A DNA stretch of 64,000 nucleotides, from assembly GCA_015680685.1 (NCBI GenBank), contig MNCI01008852.1, forward strand, positions 988,585-1,052,584, in the 5' to 3' direction. Shown piece by piece: positions 24,678 to 35,200 of this stretch (position 1 is the first letter of the stretch; each line of letters begins with the position of its first letter). The position numbers and the translations under genes are program-made. This DNA is from Gnetum montanum (Eukaryota > Streptophyta > Gnetopsida > Gnetales > Gnetaceae). The notes beneath the pieces were generated by a model, which saw only the letters and a program-made list of their open reading frames with translations, was not told the DNA's origin and made no database searches.

Positions 24678-25211
24678 TCAGTTCCCCACGATCACGCAGG
24701 TGGCCGCTATGCAGAAGCTGTACATCATGCTTGGAAGCAGCGATGTTAGGTTTATTGTTGTTGATATAATTACGCTGGTCTGCATGGGCGTGTATTTTGT
24801 ATCAGCTGAGGTCGTCGAGGATCCCAGGATTAGGTGAAAGGCAGAGCTTGCAGAGATTGCATTGTCAAGGAGGAAGTCGTGCAGGCAGTGTGAGAATATG
24901 CCGCTGAATTGCATTTTGGTCTGCCATGGCAAAGATACGGATCTGTGGCCCAGGCCCAAGACGTCGACTGTGGTGGTGAAACCCTGTCTTTTGATGCTGT
25001 AGCCCAATGTTATTTTGGCCTGGTTTTCCACCACCTCCGAAATTAGCAAGCCGCTTGATTAGGCACCGTCTTTCACAGGTGAAGATACCCAGCCGGCAGA
25101 GGCAGCCTGCGCCACCTCAAATCCGATAATGGTGAGCATCACCATTGCCATGCACACATGCATCATTATCCACGTTCCTGCCGTTATCATTCTCATTGCC
25201 ATTCCGCTCAT
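24678..25211 (-). pseudogene. Gene fragment of unknown identity with a signal-peptide-like start
   Basis: The minus-strand frame starts with ATG at 25211 (MSGMAMRMITAG) and soon reads MHVCMAMVMLTIIGFEVAQA, a hydrophobic run ending in small residues like a signal peptide or membrane anchor. One stop lies near 25057, after which the frame stays open from 25049 to 24678 (SEVVENQAKITLGYSIKRQG, FSHCLHDFLLDNAISASSAF, a second hydrophobic stretch TSVIISTTINLTSLLPSMM). The segment is GC-rich compared with the AT-rich surroundings. I do not recognise the family. The opposite strand is also partly open (24538-24837), so the strand choice is moderate. Confidence 0.35.
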
Positions 25212-25309
25212 GTTGCTGGTGTTGCGATTCCTCTGCAAATTGTTGAAACAACCTTCATTTTTGTTGTTCCCTTACAACCACTTTCGTAATTGTTGTCACT
25301 CTCTCCGGC

Positions 25310-25580
25310 ATCCATCCTTTATAGCGGAAAACTTATTTTCAATTACCACCAACAACTGTCCAGCTCTTGAAATAGCTACATTGAAATGTTCGGAGATCTC
25401 AATCCTCCCATATCTCTACATGGATTTGGTAATACAATTATTATAGCTTTTTCATGTCCTTGGAATTGCTCAACTTCGCCCACCTTGACACCACGCATAA
25501 AGGGAATTCTCTTAAATTTCCATGTGTTCAGAAGATGGCATAACCACTCCAATATCATTTGCAGCCATTCATCATGAATT
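25310..25580 (-). pseudogene. SDE3/MOV10-like RNA helicase fragment
   Basis: Minus-strand pieces in two frames match the C-terminal AAA/SF1 helicase core. ANDIGVVMPSSEHMEI corresponds to the family's DIGVITPYRxQ block. GVKVGEVEQFQGHEKAIII is the hallmark V.[ST]VE[EQ]FQGxE...II motif. After a frame change, HFNVAISRAGQLLVVIEN is motif VI (FNVA[IL][ST]RA), with Gly in place of the usual Arg. The family includes SDE3 and MOV10 (RNA silencing) and UPF1-type helicases; which one cannot be told from so short a piece. At least two frameshifts and two stops make it dead. Its position inside F suggests capture of a host gene segment or insertion beside one. Confidence 0.65.
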
Positions 25581-25763
25581 ATTCTCCTTGACAGTTTCAA
25601 GCAAGCTTAGAACGAATCTAGTTTGCTATGGGCTATAACACGGAGATCTTCTATTGAAATTGTTGAGGTACTTTGAACCCGTAATGAGTATTGGACCAAT
25701 TCTGTTTGGAGCATCGACCCTGCCAGAGAGAGTGATATCTCAATTTTTGTGGAACACAAGTAA

Positions 25764-26072
25764 TCAACACCTACCGGAAAAGCGTGTCGTAGAAAAATTT
25801 TGTGATTTTTGGATGGGATCGATAATATATATATTTTTTTTTTGTGTTACCGGTTCTATTTTCTCAAAATCTTTCTCATGTTTAAGTTTGCTTCCATTCA
25901 ACATTGTTTCATTAGTAGTCTCTGTTTGAACCTTTAATTCCACCCATAATTTGGAAACTTTGCATCTTTGTTCTTGCAGCATGTGATCTCCATATGCTTT
26001 AATTGTAAAGCTGCATATATTATCCCTATCTCTGATTTCAACAACTTGTTCTTGCAACAGTGTGATTTCCAT
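25764..26072 (-). pseudogene. Coiled-coil-like fragment containing a 78-bp tandem duplication
   Basis: A minus-strand frame of 102 codons contains EITLLQEQVVEIRDRDN and related Leu/Glu/Gln-rich text, coiled-coil in character. The DNA at 25968-26045 is duplicated at 26046-26124 (shared tgatttccatatgctttaat-type core, then ttatccctat), with a third start at 26125. It lies upstream, on the minus strand, of the helicase fragment and could be part of the same captured gene. Low confidence that it ever encoded this product. Confidence 0.3.
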
Positions 26073-26130
26073 ATGCTTTAATTATAAAGCTGCGTATATT
26101 ATCCCTATATCTAATTTCAACAACTTGTTC
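25968..26130. repeat. Tandem duplication, 78-79 bp unit, two copies plus a start
   Basis: Each unit begins ttgttct and contains catatgctttaatt, aaagctgc, tatattatccctat and atttcaacaac. Units at 25968-26045 and 26046-26124 differ by a handful of substitutions and one base of length. A third copy is only begun at 26125. Confidence 0.8.
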
Positions 26131-26253
26131 TGCTCAACCAAGCTTTGCAATTACATCCGTATATTTTCTTTGGCATATTTTCAATGATAATTTATTTTCT
26201 GGTGTTACAACCTTATAAAGTTTGTTTCATGAAATGGCCAAAATATGCCAACA

Positions 26254-26258
26254 CCAAC
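26254..26258 (+). repeat. Right target site duplication of insertion F (ccaac)
   Basis: Follows GCCAACA, the end of F, and precedes atagtggtagtccc, which continues the RT reading frame interrupted at 21581. Confidence 0.8.
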
Positions 26259-26940
26259 ATAGTGGTAGTCCCTAAGAAAAACTAGAGTATTCGTATTTGC
26301 ATCGATTTTTGAGACTTAAATAAAGTGACCATCATGGATGACTTCCCTTTGCCTAGTATTGATCAACTTATCGATACTATGGCCAAACATGCTCTATTAT
26401 CCTTTATGTATGGATTCTTGAGATACAACAAGATTAGGATCAACTCAAAACATCAGCTTAGCACAACCTTCATGATCCCTTGGGCTACCTTTTACTATGA
26501 TGCCCTTTGGCCTTAAAAATGCAATAGCAACTTACCATAGCACCATGACCTATATCTTTAGTGATTACATGTTAGGTTTGCTCAACAATTATGTAGATGA
26601 CATAGTTGTTCAGTCCAAATTGGTCAATGACCATGCTAGTGACCTAGATCTTGTGCTTAAACAATGCCTTAAGTATGAACTTAGGCTCAATCCTAAGAAG
26701 TGTGTTTTCAGTGTCAAAATCAGTAAAATGCTTAGCTTTGTGGTGTTTGAACCAGGAATGCATGTCGATCCTAATAAGGATAAGGCCATATCCAAATTAG
26801 CAGCACCTACCAACCTTAAGGAGCTTCAAGGATTACAAGGAAAATTACAATTTATTCATAGGTTTATTGCTAGGCTTAAGGATATGCTATAGTTGCTTAA
26901 GAAAAGGGTTCACTATGAGTGGAAGATGCAATGCTAAGAG
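26259..26940 (+). pseudogene. C2 reverse transcriptase, remainder
   Basis: Continues RT from 21581: IVVVPKKN, RICIDF, DLNKVTIMDDFPLPSIDQLID, then a palm region with FGLKNAIATYHSTM and NNYVDDIVVQSKL, in which the catalytic YVDD is intact (about 26588-26600). LNPKKCVFSV, LAAPTNLKELQGLQGKLQF and HRFIARL follow. The open stretch 26497-26892 (131 codons) is among the better preserved pol segments. A stop follows DML at about 26890. Confidence 0.8.
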
Positions 26941-27345
26941 GGCTTTGAAAATATTAAGCAAGAGTTGGCACAACTATTGAAAGTCTATCCTCTACAAGAG
27001 GGTAAACCGTTTTACATCTGCTTTACCTTACTATCTCTAACACATCCATTGCCTCTCTACTTTGTCAAAAATGTGATGATGGAGCAAAGATGCTAGTATA
27101 CTACCTTAGCCATGCATTGGTTATTCATGAGACATGATACAGTGAAGTGGAGAAGTACTGTCTAGCACTAGTATCTCATTGAAGAAGTGGAGACACTACC
27201 TCTTTAGTAGCTAGGTCAACATCATTTGCAAAACTAATGTGCTCATCAGAAACTATAACGATCAACATTTATGAGAGTAACTATATAGCTTGATGGAAAG
27301 TCATAATAGCAGAGTTTAACCTTCATTACATCTCTTAATACTTAA
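26941..27345 (+). pseudogene. C2 first RNase H domain, heavily decayed
   Basis: Between RT and the second RNase H-like domain, interrupted text reads GFENIKQELAQLLKVYPLQE, GKPFYICFTLLS and MMEQRC, the position and character of the gypsy RNase H (the conserved F..LK..L...P.L..P....PF.L and DAS blocks). Frames shift several times. It is assigned mainly by position. Confidence 0.4.
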
Positions 27346-27800
27346 TGAAATGTCAAGCTATAACCATACAACTCACTATTTCACCTATTGATGATCATGT
27401 AGCCATATATCCTAAGTTCCCTGATGAACATATCAACATTGTTAGCCAAGTGCCTAAGGACAATGAGATGGTCATGCACTTTGATGGAGCTTCAACTACC
27501 CATGGGGCCAATGTCATTGCCATTGTAACCTTTCCACTTGGTGAAATTCAGCCCTTCACCTACGGTTTTGAGTTTTCATGTACCAACAACATAGCGGATT
27601 ATGAGGATTTGATCAGAGAGATGATGGTAGATCATGACCTAGGAATCAAACAATTAATGATCAAAGATGATTCCCAACTTAAGGTTAACCAAGTGATTAT
27701 GGTTTATGCATGCAAAGACAAACACTTACAATCTTACTGTGACCTAGGGAAACATTTATTACAATAATTCATAGACGTTGATATCCAACACATACCTCAA
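27345..27800 (+). pseudogene. C2 second RNase H domain (archaeal-type, Tat lineage)
   Basis: An open frame at 27345-27767 (140 codons) reads MVMHFDGASTTHGANVIAIV, then ADYEDLIREMMVDHDLGIKQ and MIKDDSQLKVNQV. These match the RVT_3-type RNase H pattern: FDGAS, then YEALIxGL..A..LG, then xxGDSxLVxNQ. The GDS Gly reads Asp here. A second RNase H of this type after the retroviral-type one is known from the Tat clade of plant Ty3/gypsy elements, so C and C2 are assigned there. It is intact over the domain though its neighbours are broken. Confidence 0.7.
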
Positions 27801-28029
27801 AATGAGAATGCCATAGCAAACACCATTGTAATGTTAGCCCTTAGTGTAATGCTAGATGTGTTTAATAAGTTACCCATCTTAACTGTGGACTATGCTAACT
27901 CCATCATGCAAAGCACTAAGGATACCTTTGTGGCTATCATTCATACTGCTCCTGCTAGGGAGTGGTATGATGATATCAAATTTTACCTTATGCATGATAA
28001 ATCTTCACAAGGCCTAACCACTACTTAAA

Positions 28030-29123
28030 AAGACATTGTACATAACTGATCCAAATAGTATGTCATGATAGGAGATAGCACATTATGTCGATGGTCCTAC
28101 GATGGTATATTGTTAAAGCTCTTGGGTAAACCCAATGCTAGAATAGTCCTAGAGTAGGTTCACAAGGGTGTTTGTGGAGGACATATAGGATCTAGAGCTA
28201 TGGCCACTAAGATTAGACGGTTAGGCTACTATTGGCCCTATATGAAAAGTAATTGCTTGCAAAATGTTAAGATCTATGACATGTGCCAATGACATAGTAA
28301 TCTTATTCACAGACCACCAACTAAGTTACACACTAAGTCTTCCACAAGACATAGATTCATTATCACTACAACCAAGTACTTCACGAAGTGGGATGAAGCT
28401 ATTCTCTTAAGAAGGATAACATCTGAGCAAGTTTGTAAATTCATTTTAGAAAACATAGTAGCTTGTTTTGGCATACCCATGACTATAGTCATAGACAATG
28501 GACCATAGTTTAGTAGCCAAGAAACAAAGGATTTCTATCATGAACTAAGCATTAAGCATTCTTTCTCATTATCTTATTACCCTCAAGCCAATGGACAAGT
28601 AGAAGTAAGAAAAAAGGCCATTATCAACTTGCTCAATAAAATGCTCAACAACAGTAAGCACAAGTGGCATGAATGGCTTGTTCATGCACTATGGGCTTAT
28701 TGGACAACCTACATGTAATTCAAGAGGTAAAATAGCTTCAAGTTTGGTTTATGGTTTTGAAGCCATTTTACCTCTTAAATTACATGTACCATTACTTCAC
28801 GTAACCATGTCCAACTTCATCAACAATGAATAAAGCAAGGAGCTACAGACAACGGACCTAGACTTAGTGTAGGAGCAATGTGTGTAAGCACTTACTCATG
28901 TTGAGTAGTATCAAGAAAGGTAGAAATAGTAGCAACCAAGTGTAAGATTAAGGAAGGTGACCTAGTCCTCAAAACCATCCTTGAGCATCTAGAGAAATTC
29001 TTAGACAATTGGGAAGGGCCCTTCATAATCACCAAAGCCTATGACAATGGAACATTCAAGATCATAGACATGGATAGAAATGAGTTAGCCAATTAGGTCA
29101 ACCATTCCTATTTAAAGCCTTAA
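28030..29123 (+). pseudogene. C2 integrase
   Basis: Reads VHKGVCGGHIGSRAMATKIR, YYWPYMK and DMCQ for the HHCC module (about 28160-28290). Then come EQVCKFILENIVACFGIPM, VIDNGP followed by a stop, FSSQETKDFY and SYYPQANGQVEV for the catalytic core. LVYGFEAILPLKLHVPLLHV follows, with GPFIITKAYDNGTFKI and NHSYLKP at the C-terminus ending in TAA at about 29121. A 32-bp hairpin at 28710-28788 replaces part of the normal sequence just before LVYGFEA. Confidence 0.75.
28710..28788. repeat. 32-bp inverted repeat with 15-nt loop inside C2 integrase
   Basis: 28710-28741 and 28757-28788 are reverse complements at 30 of 32 positions; both mismatches are transitions. The right arm encodes the normal integrase text (GFEAILPLKLHV). 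The left arm replaces the expected codons before SLVYGFE. In the minus-strand C copy (about 17170-17240) the same place reads TPYILVYGFE with no inverted repeat, so the left arm arose by local inverted copying. Confidence 0.85.
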
Positions 29124-30278
29124 TAAATGTGACCTACATGTAGCCTACAACAACCATAACATTGACATCATAAAAAAGTGAGCCTGCTTTACTATGGCCT
29201 ATTGAGGCCTTAAACTGGTACTACGGTTTGCTACGATCATAAACTAGCAACACAACCTACTAGGGCCTTAATTGGTTCCCTAGGCCCATCATGGCCTTAA
29301 ACTAGCAACTTCAATGTCATGGCTAGCTCTGGTGTTGTTCATCATCTCATCATGCTATGTAGCCTATATGCATTGAAATGTTATAACATGCTTTTTTTAC
29401 TTGGTTTTCTTGTCCTCTTGAAGTTTTGTTTGTAGGATGAAGCCTGGAGCCATTGCAAAGGTGCAATCAGTCATGATAGCAAGCCACTACGTGACCTTGA
29501 TGTACAAGATTTGGTGAGTTTGTCTTGTTGTGTCAAGAGTGCTTATGCCATTATCCTTCATCTAACACCTAGTCCCATAGCTTGATTATGACATTTCATG
29601 CCTTAAGTAATAATGTTAACCAATGTTTAACCTTCATGCATTTATGGCCATGTGACATCCTTTGTCATGCTCCACCTCCAAGTCCACTTGAATGTAACAC
29701 ATCTCATTCAGTGGAAAATCACGAAGTCCAATGGACATAACACATCTTGTTTGATGGGATAACCCCCAACTCTGTTGAGTGTAATGCAACTCACTCAATG
29801 AGAAAACCAGATCTAACTAACCTTGGCAAGGAAACCCAATGAAGGTTTTACCCCATACAAAAAATGGAGATGTAGATTGCCAAGTCAGATGGCTAGTAAA
29901 GACCAGTGGCTTCGAACATAAGGGAGGAGCACAATCGCTAAAGAAGCCTTCAATGAAGTGTTGGTTACTCAAATGCATTTTCTAAGTGAACCACATTTCT
30001 AAAACATGAAGTGCATACCATTAATTACCTAATCTACATGTCAATGTCATGCTGCAACCATGATATCAACACTTGAAATGCATTATTAGCCTCCATGACC
30101 ATGTCCCTATGACCTCATTACCATCTCATCATCGCAACCTTACTCCATTACCATGAGCAGTATTTGTGCCTAGATCAAGCATAGAGAAGGAACGTAGGTG
30201 GTGGACCTACACTGGTGTTTTTTATTCTTTGTTGGTACCTCCTAGGTTAATCCTCTAGACATCAACAAAGAGAGACCA
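29124..30278 (+). other. C2 3' non-coding region and polypurine tract
   Basis: No gene seen. Colinear, in opposite orientation, with 15782-16849, for example through aacccaatgaaggttttacc and catctcattcagtgg. The last bases before the LTR read caacaaagagagacca, the C2 counterpart of the minus-strand tract aataaagaggagcca. Confidence 0.5.
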
Positions 30279-31839
30279 TTAAAACACTACCAAAATTTAC
30301 ATGTTGTAATGATTTTTCATCATGTATCCTTCACCCCATGAAACTTGAGGAAAAAATTCATTGTAAATATGAAGATTGTAACTCATGAAGGGCAATCTCA
30401 CATATTTCATACTTTTGAAGTTGAAAAATGCCTCATAAGTGGTCAAAGCCTCATCCCCCAAATGGAAAATGTCATGTCCTATCCATATTTGGGCTTGGGG
30501 TGTGGCGGGGGTCAGGGGTGGGGGGTGTGGTTGTGTGGGGGGAGGGAGGAGGGTCAAAAATGCCTTTTGGGATGTTAAAAATGGTAATTTAATGGGTTTT
30601 ACTGGGGACATATACTTTTCTACGATGAAAACACCTACAGGAGAATAGATCTCACCTGCCCACAGTGTGGAGAGATGATGGTCATCTACTCCTAGCATGG
30701 AAGGGTAGACCTCAGCATGGAAGGGTATGGGGGCATCTATGCTTAGCATGGAGAATTCTAGCATCATCTATGCCCAATGTGGGAGGTATAATCTTTACCC
30801 CCCAACATAAAAACTTCATGCTTAGCATGGAAACTACATGCCCGAGTGTAGAAACATCATGACGAAGATTTCAACACTCCATTTACTTCAATGTTGACCA
30901 TGCACTCCAGCGAGGATGGTAGAAGACCTAGCATAGAAGAACAAAGCTAGCATAGATGGTGTGTCCTTGTTACTATTTATAGTAAATGGAATAACCATGG
31001 GAATTTGGGACTTTCCATACATAGTAACCCTTCAAATTAAGCATCCATCTCACTTGTATGTTGCAAAAATTTTCAGCCAAATTATAGCCATGTTTTAGCA
31101 AAATTACAACCATTTTTAGCGTAATCCACAACTCAAACCTTATAAAAATTAGCCTCACATACTATTTTGAGGTTCCACACTCTTGGAAATTTCCACACTT
31201 GGGCATTTTAGGCAATCAAGATATCTTATAATCTCACACACTTGCAGTCTCTTAAACCCTAGCATGGAAACCCCTTTGGACCTGTAACACCCATTATCCC
31301 CTTGAGATTTATGAGTTTTTGGGTTTCTATGCTGCACTTCTAGGATCCCCAACTCCTAATGTAGAGTATTCTGATAACCCAAATCCTTCACTTTTCCCAT
31401 CCCCCAACAATAGCCAACATTGTAGATTTGGCGCAATAGCAGAGGAGGTTTGATAACATCAAAAGTGGTTGAGCACCTAGATTGTGGAGTGGATTTTATT
31501 GGCTTCAACAAACTCTAAATCCCCACCTCAATGAATCCCCTTTTTCTCTCTCATGGGCATTTCTTGTACACATCCTTTGAACTTATTATTTATTTTTAAT
31601 AAATTTTTAAAGTTTTAGTTTTGTGTGTAGTTCATATTTGCTTTCAATTTTCAAATCTATAATTTTTTACATTTTTATTTTCTCTGCCCTTGTTTTTCAT
31701 TTTGTAAGTCCTTGGGTGATTTGCTAAACTATCCAAGGTGCCCTGAATCCCATTTTTTCAAAGGCCTTGGAGATTCAAGGTTAAAGTAGCTATGTCAAAA
31801 CTTTTGATTTTCCAGCTATTGAAATTTTCAATTGTAACA
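30279..31839 (+). repeat. Family-C LTR of copy C2 (1.56 kb), with a G-rich tract
   Basis: Begins TTAAAACAC (TGAAACACC in the other copies) and ends caattgtaaca. It is similar to 15781-14363 and 60549-59149 in reverse orientation, including the ccaaggtgccctgaatccc segment near 31732. It contains a G-rich tract at 30491-30553 and several tagcatggaa-type repeats (30690-30960). About ten bases past the end, ctcagcatagaag vaguely resembles a decayed tRNA-Met primer site, so it might serve as a 5' LTR of a further element rather than the C2 3' LTR. Confidence 0.6.
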
Positions 31840-32272
31840 AGGGGTTAAAACCTCAGCATAGAAGAGGTTTCCAAGCTTGAAACACACGATACTTGGAAGG
31901 CATTTTGTGGGGTCCACATTAAAAAATTTAAATTTTAAAAACTTGTTGCCAACTCCCACCATTCCAACATTGGCTAGACTTTCCCCCCTTTGCACTTCTA
32001 GAACACCATTAGTTTTAGTGCCCAGAATTAGCAACAGGGGCATGCAAGAGGACGTGTAGGTTTAGATGTGATTTTGATGTTTGATCTTGTGCAAAAATCA
32101 TACACAACTCTCATTATCTCCCATAGAGCATTGGATTTGAGCTTTGGAAGGGATTATGCTTCCAACACTTCTCATCCTTAGCATTGTTGCTTTAGATCTC
32201 CCTCCAAGGTAGCATTAGAGCTTCTATCCATCAAATTTTTAACCTTTTTCTCAATGTTGATCATTCACCATG
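31840..32272 (+). other. Region after the C2 LTR, no gene seen
   Basis: AT-rich leader-like sequence between the C-type LTR and the intron-rich gene relic. Only short frames are present and none has a motif. A possible primer-site remnant lies at 31852-31866. Confidence 0.3.
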
Positions 32273-35200
32273 AAGAAGAGAGGTAGTAGTAGCAAGAACC
32301 CAGTCATTGAGAGGGCAGATGTAGTAGCCTAGGACATCTCCCACCTACCCTAGTCTATTGTGATTCAATGTTCATTTGTTATCACCCCAAGGTAGGCCAT
32401 TGCTAATCATTTTTGGTGTTTTTTTCTAGTCTAGGATGAGAGCATTTTTCTAGATCTAGACTGTTGTGTTCCATAAAATCTAATTTTTACAAAATTGCAT
32501 CCCCTATTTTGATAATATTTATGCATTTCTAAGGCTATTCGGTCATTTAGGATTTGTTTTGTGCAAATTTTAAATTAGGTTTTATTGCTTTGTATGTGTT
32601 TTTATCAATTTTGGCCAAAAAGTAGGCACACTTGTGAATTTTTTATCAAGAAATTGGTTAGAAATTGTTAAATTCTAAGGTTTTGATTCATAGGATTATG
32701 TTCAAGGTTTTTATTGGGTATGGTTTTGCTTACTTTGGAGTTATAACAACTAAGTTATGAATTTCTTGGCTACATTGTATGATTGTGTTTTGTGCTATTT
32801 TCCATTTTTTCATATAAGTTTATGAATTTTTTGTAGGAGCAATGGTAGGGGTTTGTTATTTTTTAAGATTATGGGTTTGTATATCTCAATGTAAGCTTTC
32901 AAATAGTGGTGGAATCATTCCATTCGGAGCTAAAAGAAATTTTTCATGAATTTTCTACAAAACTTACACAAAAAAGAACATTTGATGATGACTAGGTTCA
33001 TGTTTGGTTTGCTATGTTTTTTTGTTTAAATGGCTATAAATTTTCTTTATTCTAGTTATGGATATAAATTTCTTGATTTTATAATTCCAATAGTAGTGGA
33101 ATCAATAGAATCTAAGTTAAAATAAATTTTTAATGTTTTTTTTCTTAATGCTATGCGAATTAGGGCTTATTTTGGTTGTAGCAGTTTTACCCCTTGGAGA
33201 TGGGCAGCATTGGAATATCAAATGATTTTTTTGTCAATTTCCTATGCCCCTAGGGATGCCTAATGATGTTAAAAAGGGTTTAGGATAGGTTTGACATGTT
33301 AAAAAAAATTTTTATAATTTTTGTGTTCGATTTCCTAAGGCCATTTTCTAAGTTTTAAGTCTTGTTATTCAGACTTGCTCAAAAGGTTGTGCAATGTTTC
33401 AATGCATTGTAAGTTGATGGTGTAAACATTGTTATGTCTTGGCTATAATGTTGAAAGGTTTTAAGGCTATGATAATGTTGATTTTTAAATTTCTAATGAA
33501 ATTTTGGCTAACACCCCAAAGTTTTTTATGAGGGAAAATTTCACCTCTAACTAGGATACTTAGCAAAATTTTCAAAGACTTTTAAAATATTTTGAAGTTG
33601 TTGTTTTGTGCTAAGCATTGTAAACATGGTTCTAATTAGTGTGTGTTGTTTTCCCATGTAGGGCCCTCCTAAAGCCCATCCTAATAGTGGTGGAGTTGGG
33701 GGACACCTATGCTGCATTAACTTCCCCAAGGGAAACATCCTCCTTCCTAGATTTAGTTCTTAAGTGGGGCTTCCTATGGTTCTAGTTGGGGGTAAGGGAA
33801 TTCCTTGCTTACATCATACAAAATTTTATGTGATGATGTAGTCACATTTAGTTGTTGATATGTTTGGCATCATAGTGGAGACCCTATTGCCTCTGTCATC
33901 TAACTTGATCATCAAGTTCATAACTAATGATTTAGAAACCTAAGTAGTAGGGGGGTTGGTGGATATTAGAGATACCATTGACACATGCTACTTGATCGAG
34001 ATCTAGAGCATGCTAGAGTATTATTAGTATAATGGTAATAAAACTCTAATGATGGCACACAGAGTTCACACATTGTTCTAGAATCCCCTTAGCACAATGT
34101 ACCATCTACAAGGGTAAGCATGATTGTTATAAGTTTTTGATGTTTTTGGCTTACTTATGTTTTCTCTAACTTGTCAGTTTTTTATGCACATCTTACAAGT
34201 ATAGGGTTAGTAATTAAGGTTTGATCAAGAATGATCAAACCTTGGTGGTGGCTCAAACCACATTAAGTGTATTTACCAAAGGCCCAAAAATCAAAACCAT
34301 TGTGTATGATCAGTTAAGAGGCAATTTTGATAAATACACTGATGTCTATAATCCTATATTCAAGAAGTGTATAACTACCAAGACAACACACAATTGGTGG
34401 ATGGGCCCCAAGCACATTAAGGAGAAGACTATTTCTTCTAGGACTGCTACACAAGCCTCACCAAATAAGAAGAAGAAATGTAAGAATAACTATGATTTGT
34501 TACATTATATCTAATTTTTTTATGGCTGCTTAAGTATTAAGTGTCCTATGATCTTAACTCATGGTTCTAGTTTTGGTTATATCTTGGTCTTACTAGATGT
34601 GCCTATGCCAATGATAAGCATTTATTGTTACCTTGTAAGACCTTCCACCTCTTTTAACATCACCTTATCCATTTCAAAATGCCCTAAGGATACCCTCATC
34701 CTAAAATTTGTTGACATGGGATTGACAAAGAAGTGGATGAAAGGGAAGGTTCCTAGGAACATCCATGCAAACATTGAACATGCAAGCCTGCTTGATGGTT
34801 TTATGACACCTATATTTTCCATCCTTACTGCAAAGATGTTGAACATCATTGACTTCTTTAATGTAGAAGCCAAATAGTTAAGCACTACAGTTTGAGATGT
34901 GCGGATCACCATTCCCATTAGTGAGGCAACCTTTTATGACTTGTTTGGTGTTTCCACTGAAGGGACAAAATTTGCCACCAAACTAGCAAAGGAGGCAAGC
35001 CATCATGAGGAGGTTGAGACATGGTTCAATTGTTGTCGTGGCCACTCCAAGCTTTCCTTGGATGACTTCATGGTTTCTAAAGCAAGGGAATCTTATCCCT
35101 TGTTCAGATCCCATGCCTTTCCTAAGCTATTGTTACAAAAGAAGATGATTGGCATTGCATAGGGATGGACCTTTAAAATGGTCCTAATGGAGGGTACATC

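Larger units (their letters stand above)
21582..26253. mobile_element. Family-F LTR-type insertion carrying host-like fragments
   Basis: Bounded by a 5-bp target duplication (ccaac). It starts TATTGG; a related copy at 63697 starts TGTTGGC, and this one ends GCCAACA, so the ancestral ends form a 7-bp inverted match TGTTGGC/GCCAACA as in LTRs. No internal LTR pair, primer site, gag or pol was seen, and the first 340 bp match the start of the partial copy at 63697-64000. It could be a very long solo LTR or a non-autonomous element. It contains a later LINE insertion (22875-24223) and, toward its right end, GC-rich segments unlike the rest, which look like captured gene pieces. Without the LINE it is about 3.3 kb. 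Confidence 0.6.
20955..31839 (+). mobile_element. Second family-C copy (C2, plus strand), split by insertion F
   Basis: Reading plus strand: the pol N-terminal part (21085-21576), an LTR-type insertion (21582-26253), then RT, two RNase H domains and integrase (26259-29123), the 3' non-coding region and an LTR (30279-31839). Sequence is colinear with the minus-strand C pol and LTR. Gag and protease are absent upstream of 20955, so it is 5'-truncated at the inverted junction. RT continues exactly across the F insertion: VVNYVE-stop-VSN before it and IVVVPKKN after it match VDYVEWVSNIVVV in the other copy. Confidence 0.7.

Noticed and set aside
24254-24837. Plus-strand frames (112, 75 and 99 codons) in the GC-rich block
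   Set aside because: They overlap each other in different frames and lie opposite minus-strand text with a signal-peptide-like start and the helicase fragment. High GC makes long frames on both strands likely. No family motif was recognised.
30345-30862. Overlapping Gly/Trp-rich plus-strand frames over the G-rich tract
   Set aside because: They arise from G-runs in a family-C LTR; homologous LTRs have no such frames.
14363-31839. Treating the whole interval as one simple giant inverted repeat
   Set aside because: The arms match in order (LTR, 3' region, pol), but the right arm contains insertion F, the centre is not palindromic, and another C LTR plus gag-protease lie further right. A nested or rearranged pair of elements fits better.
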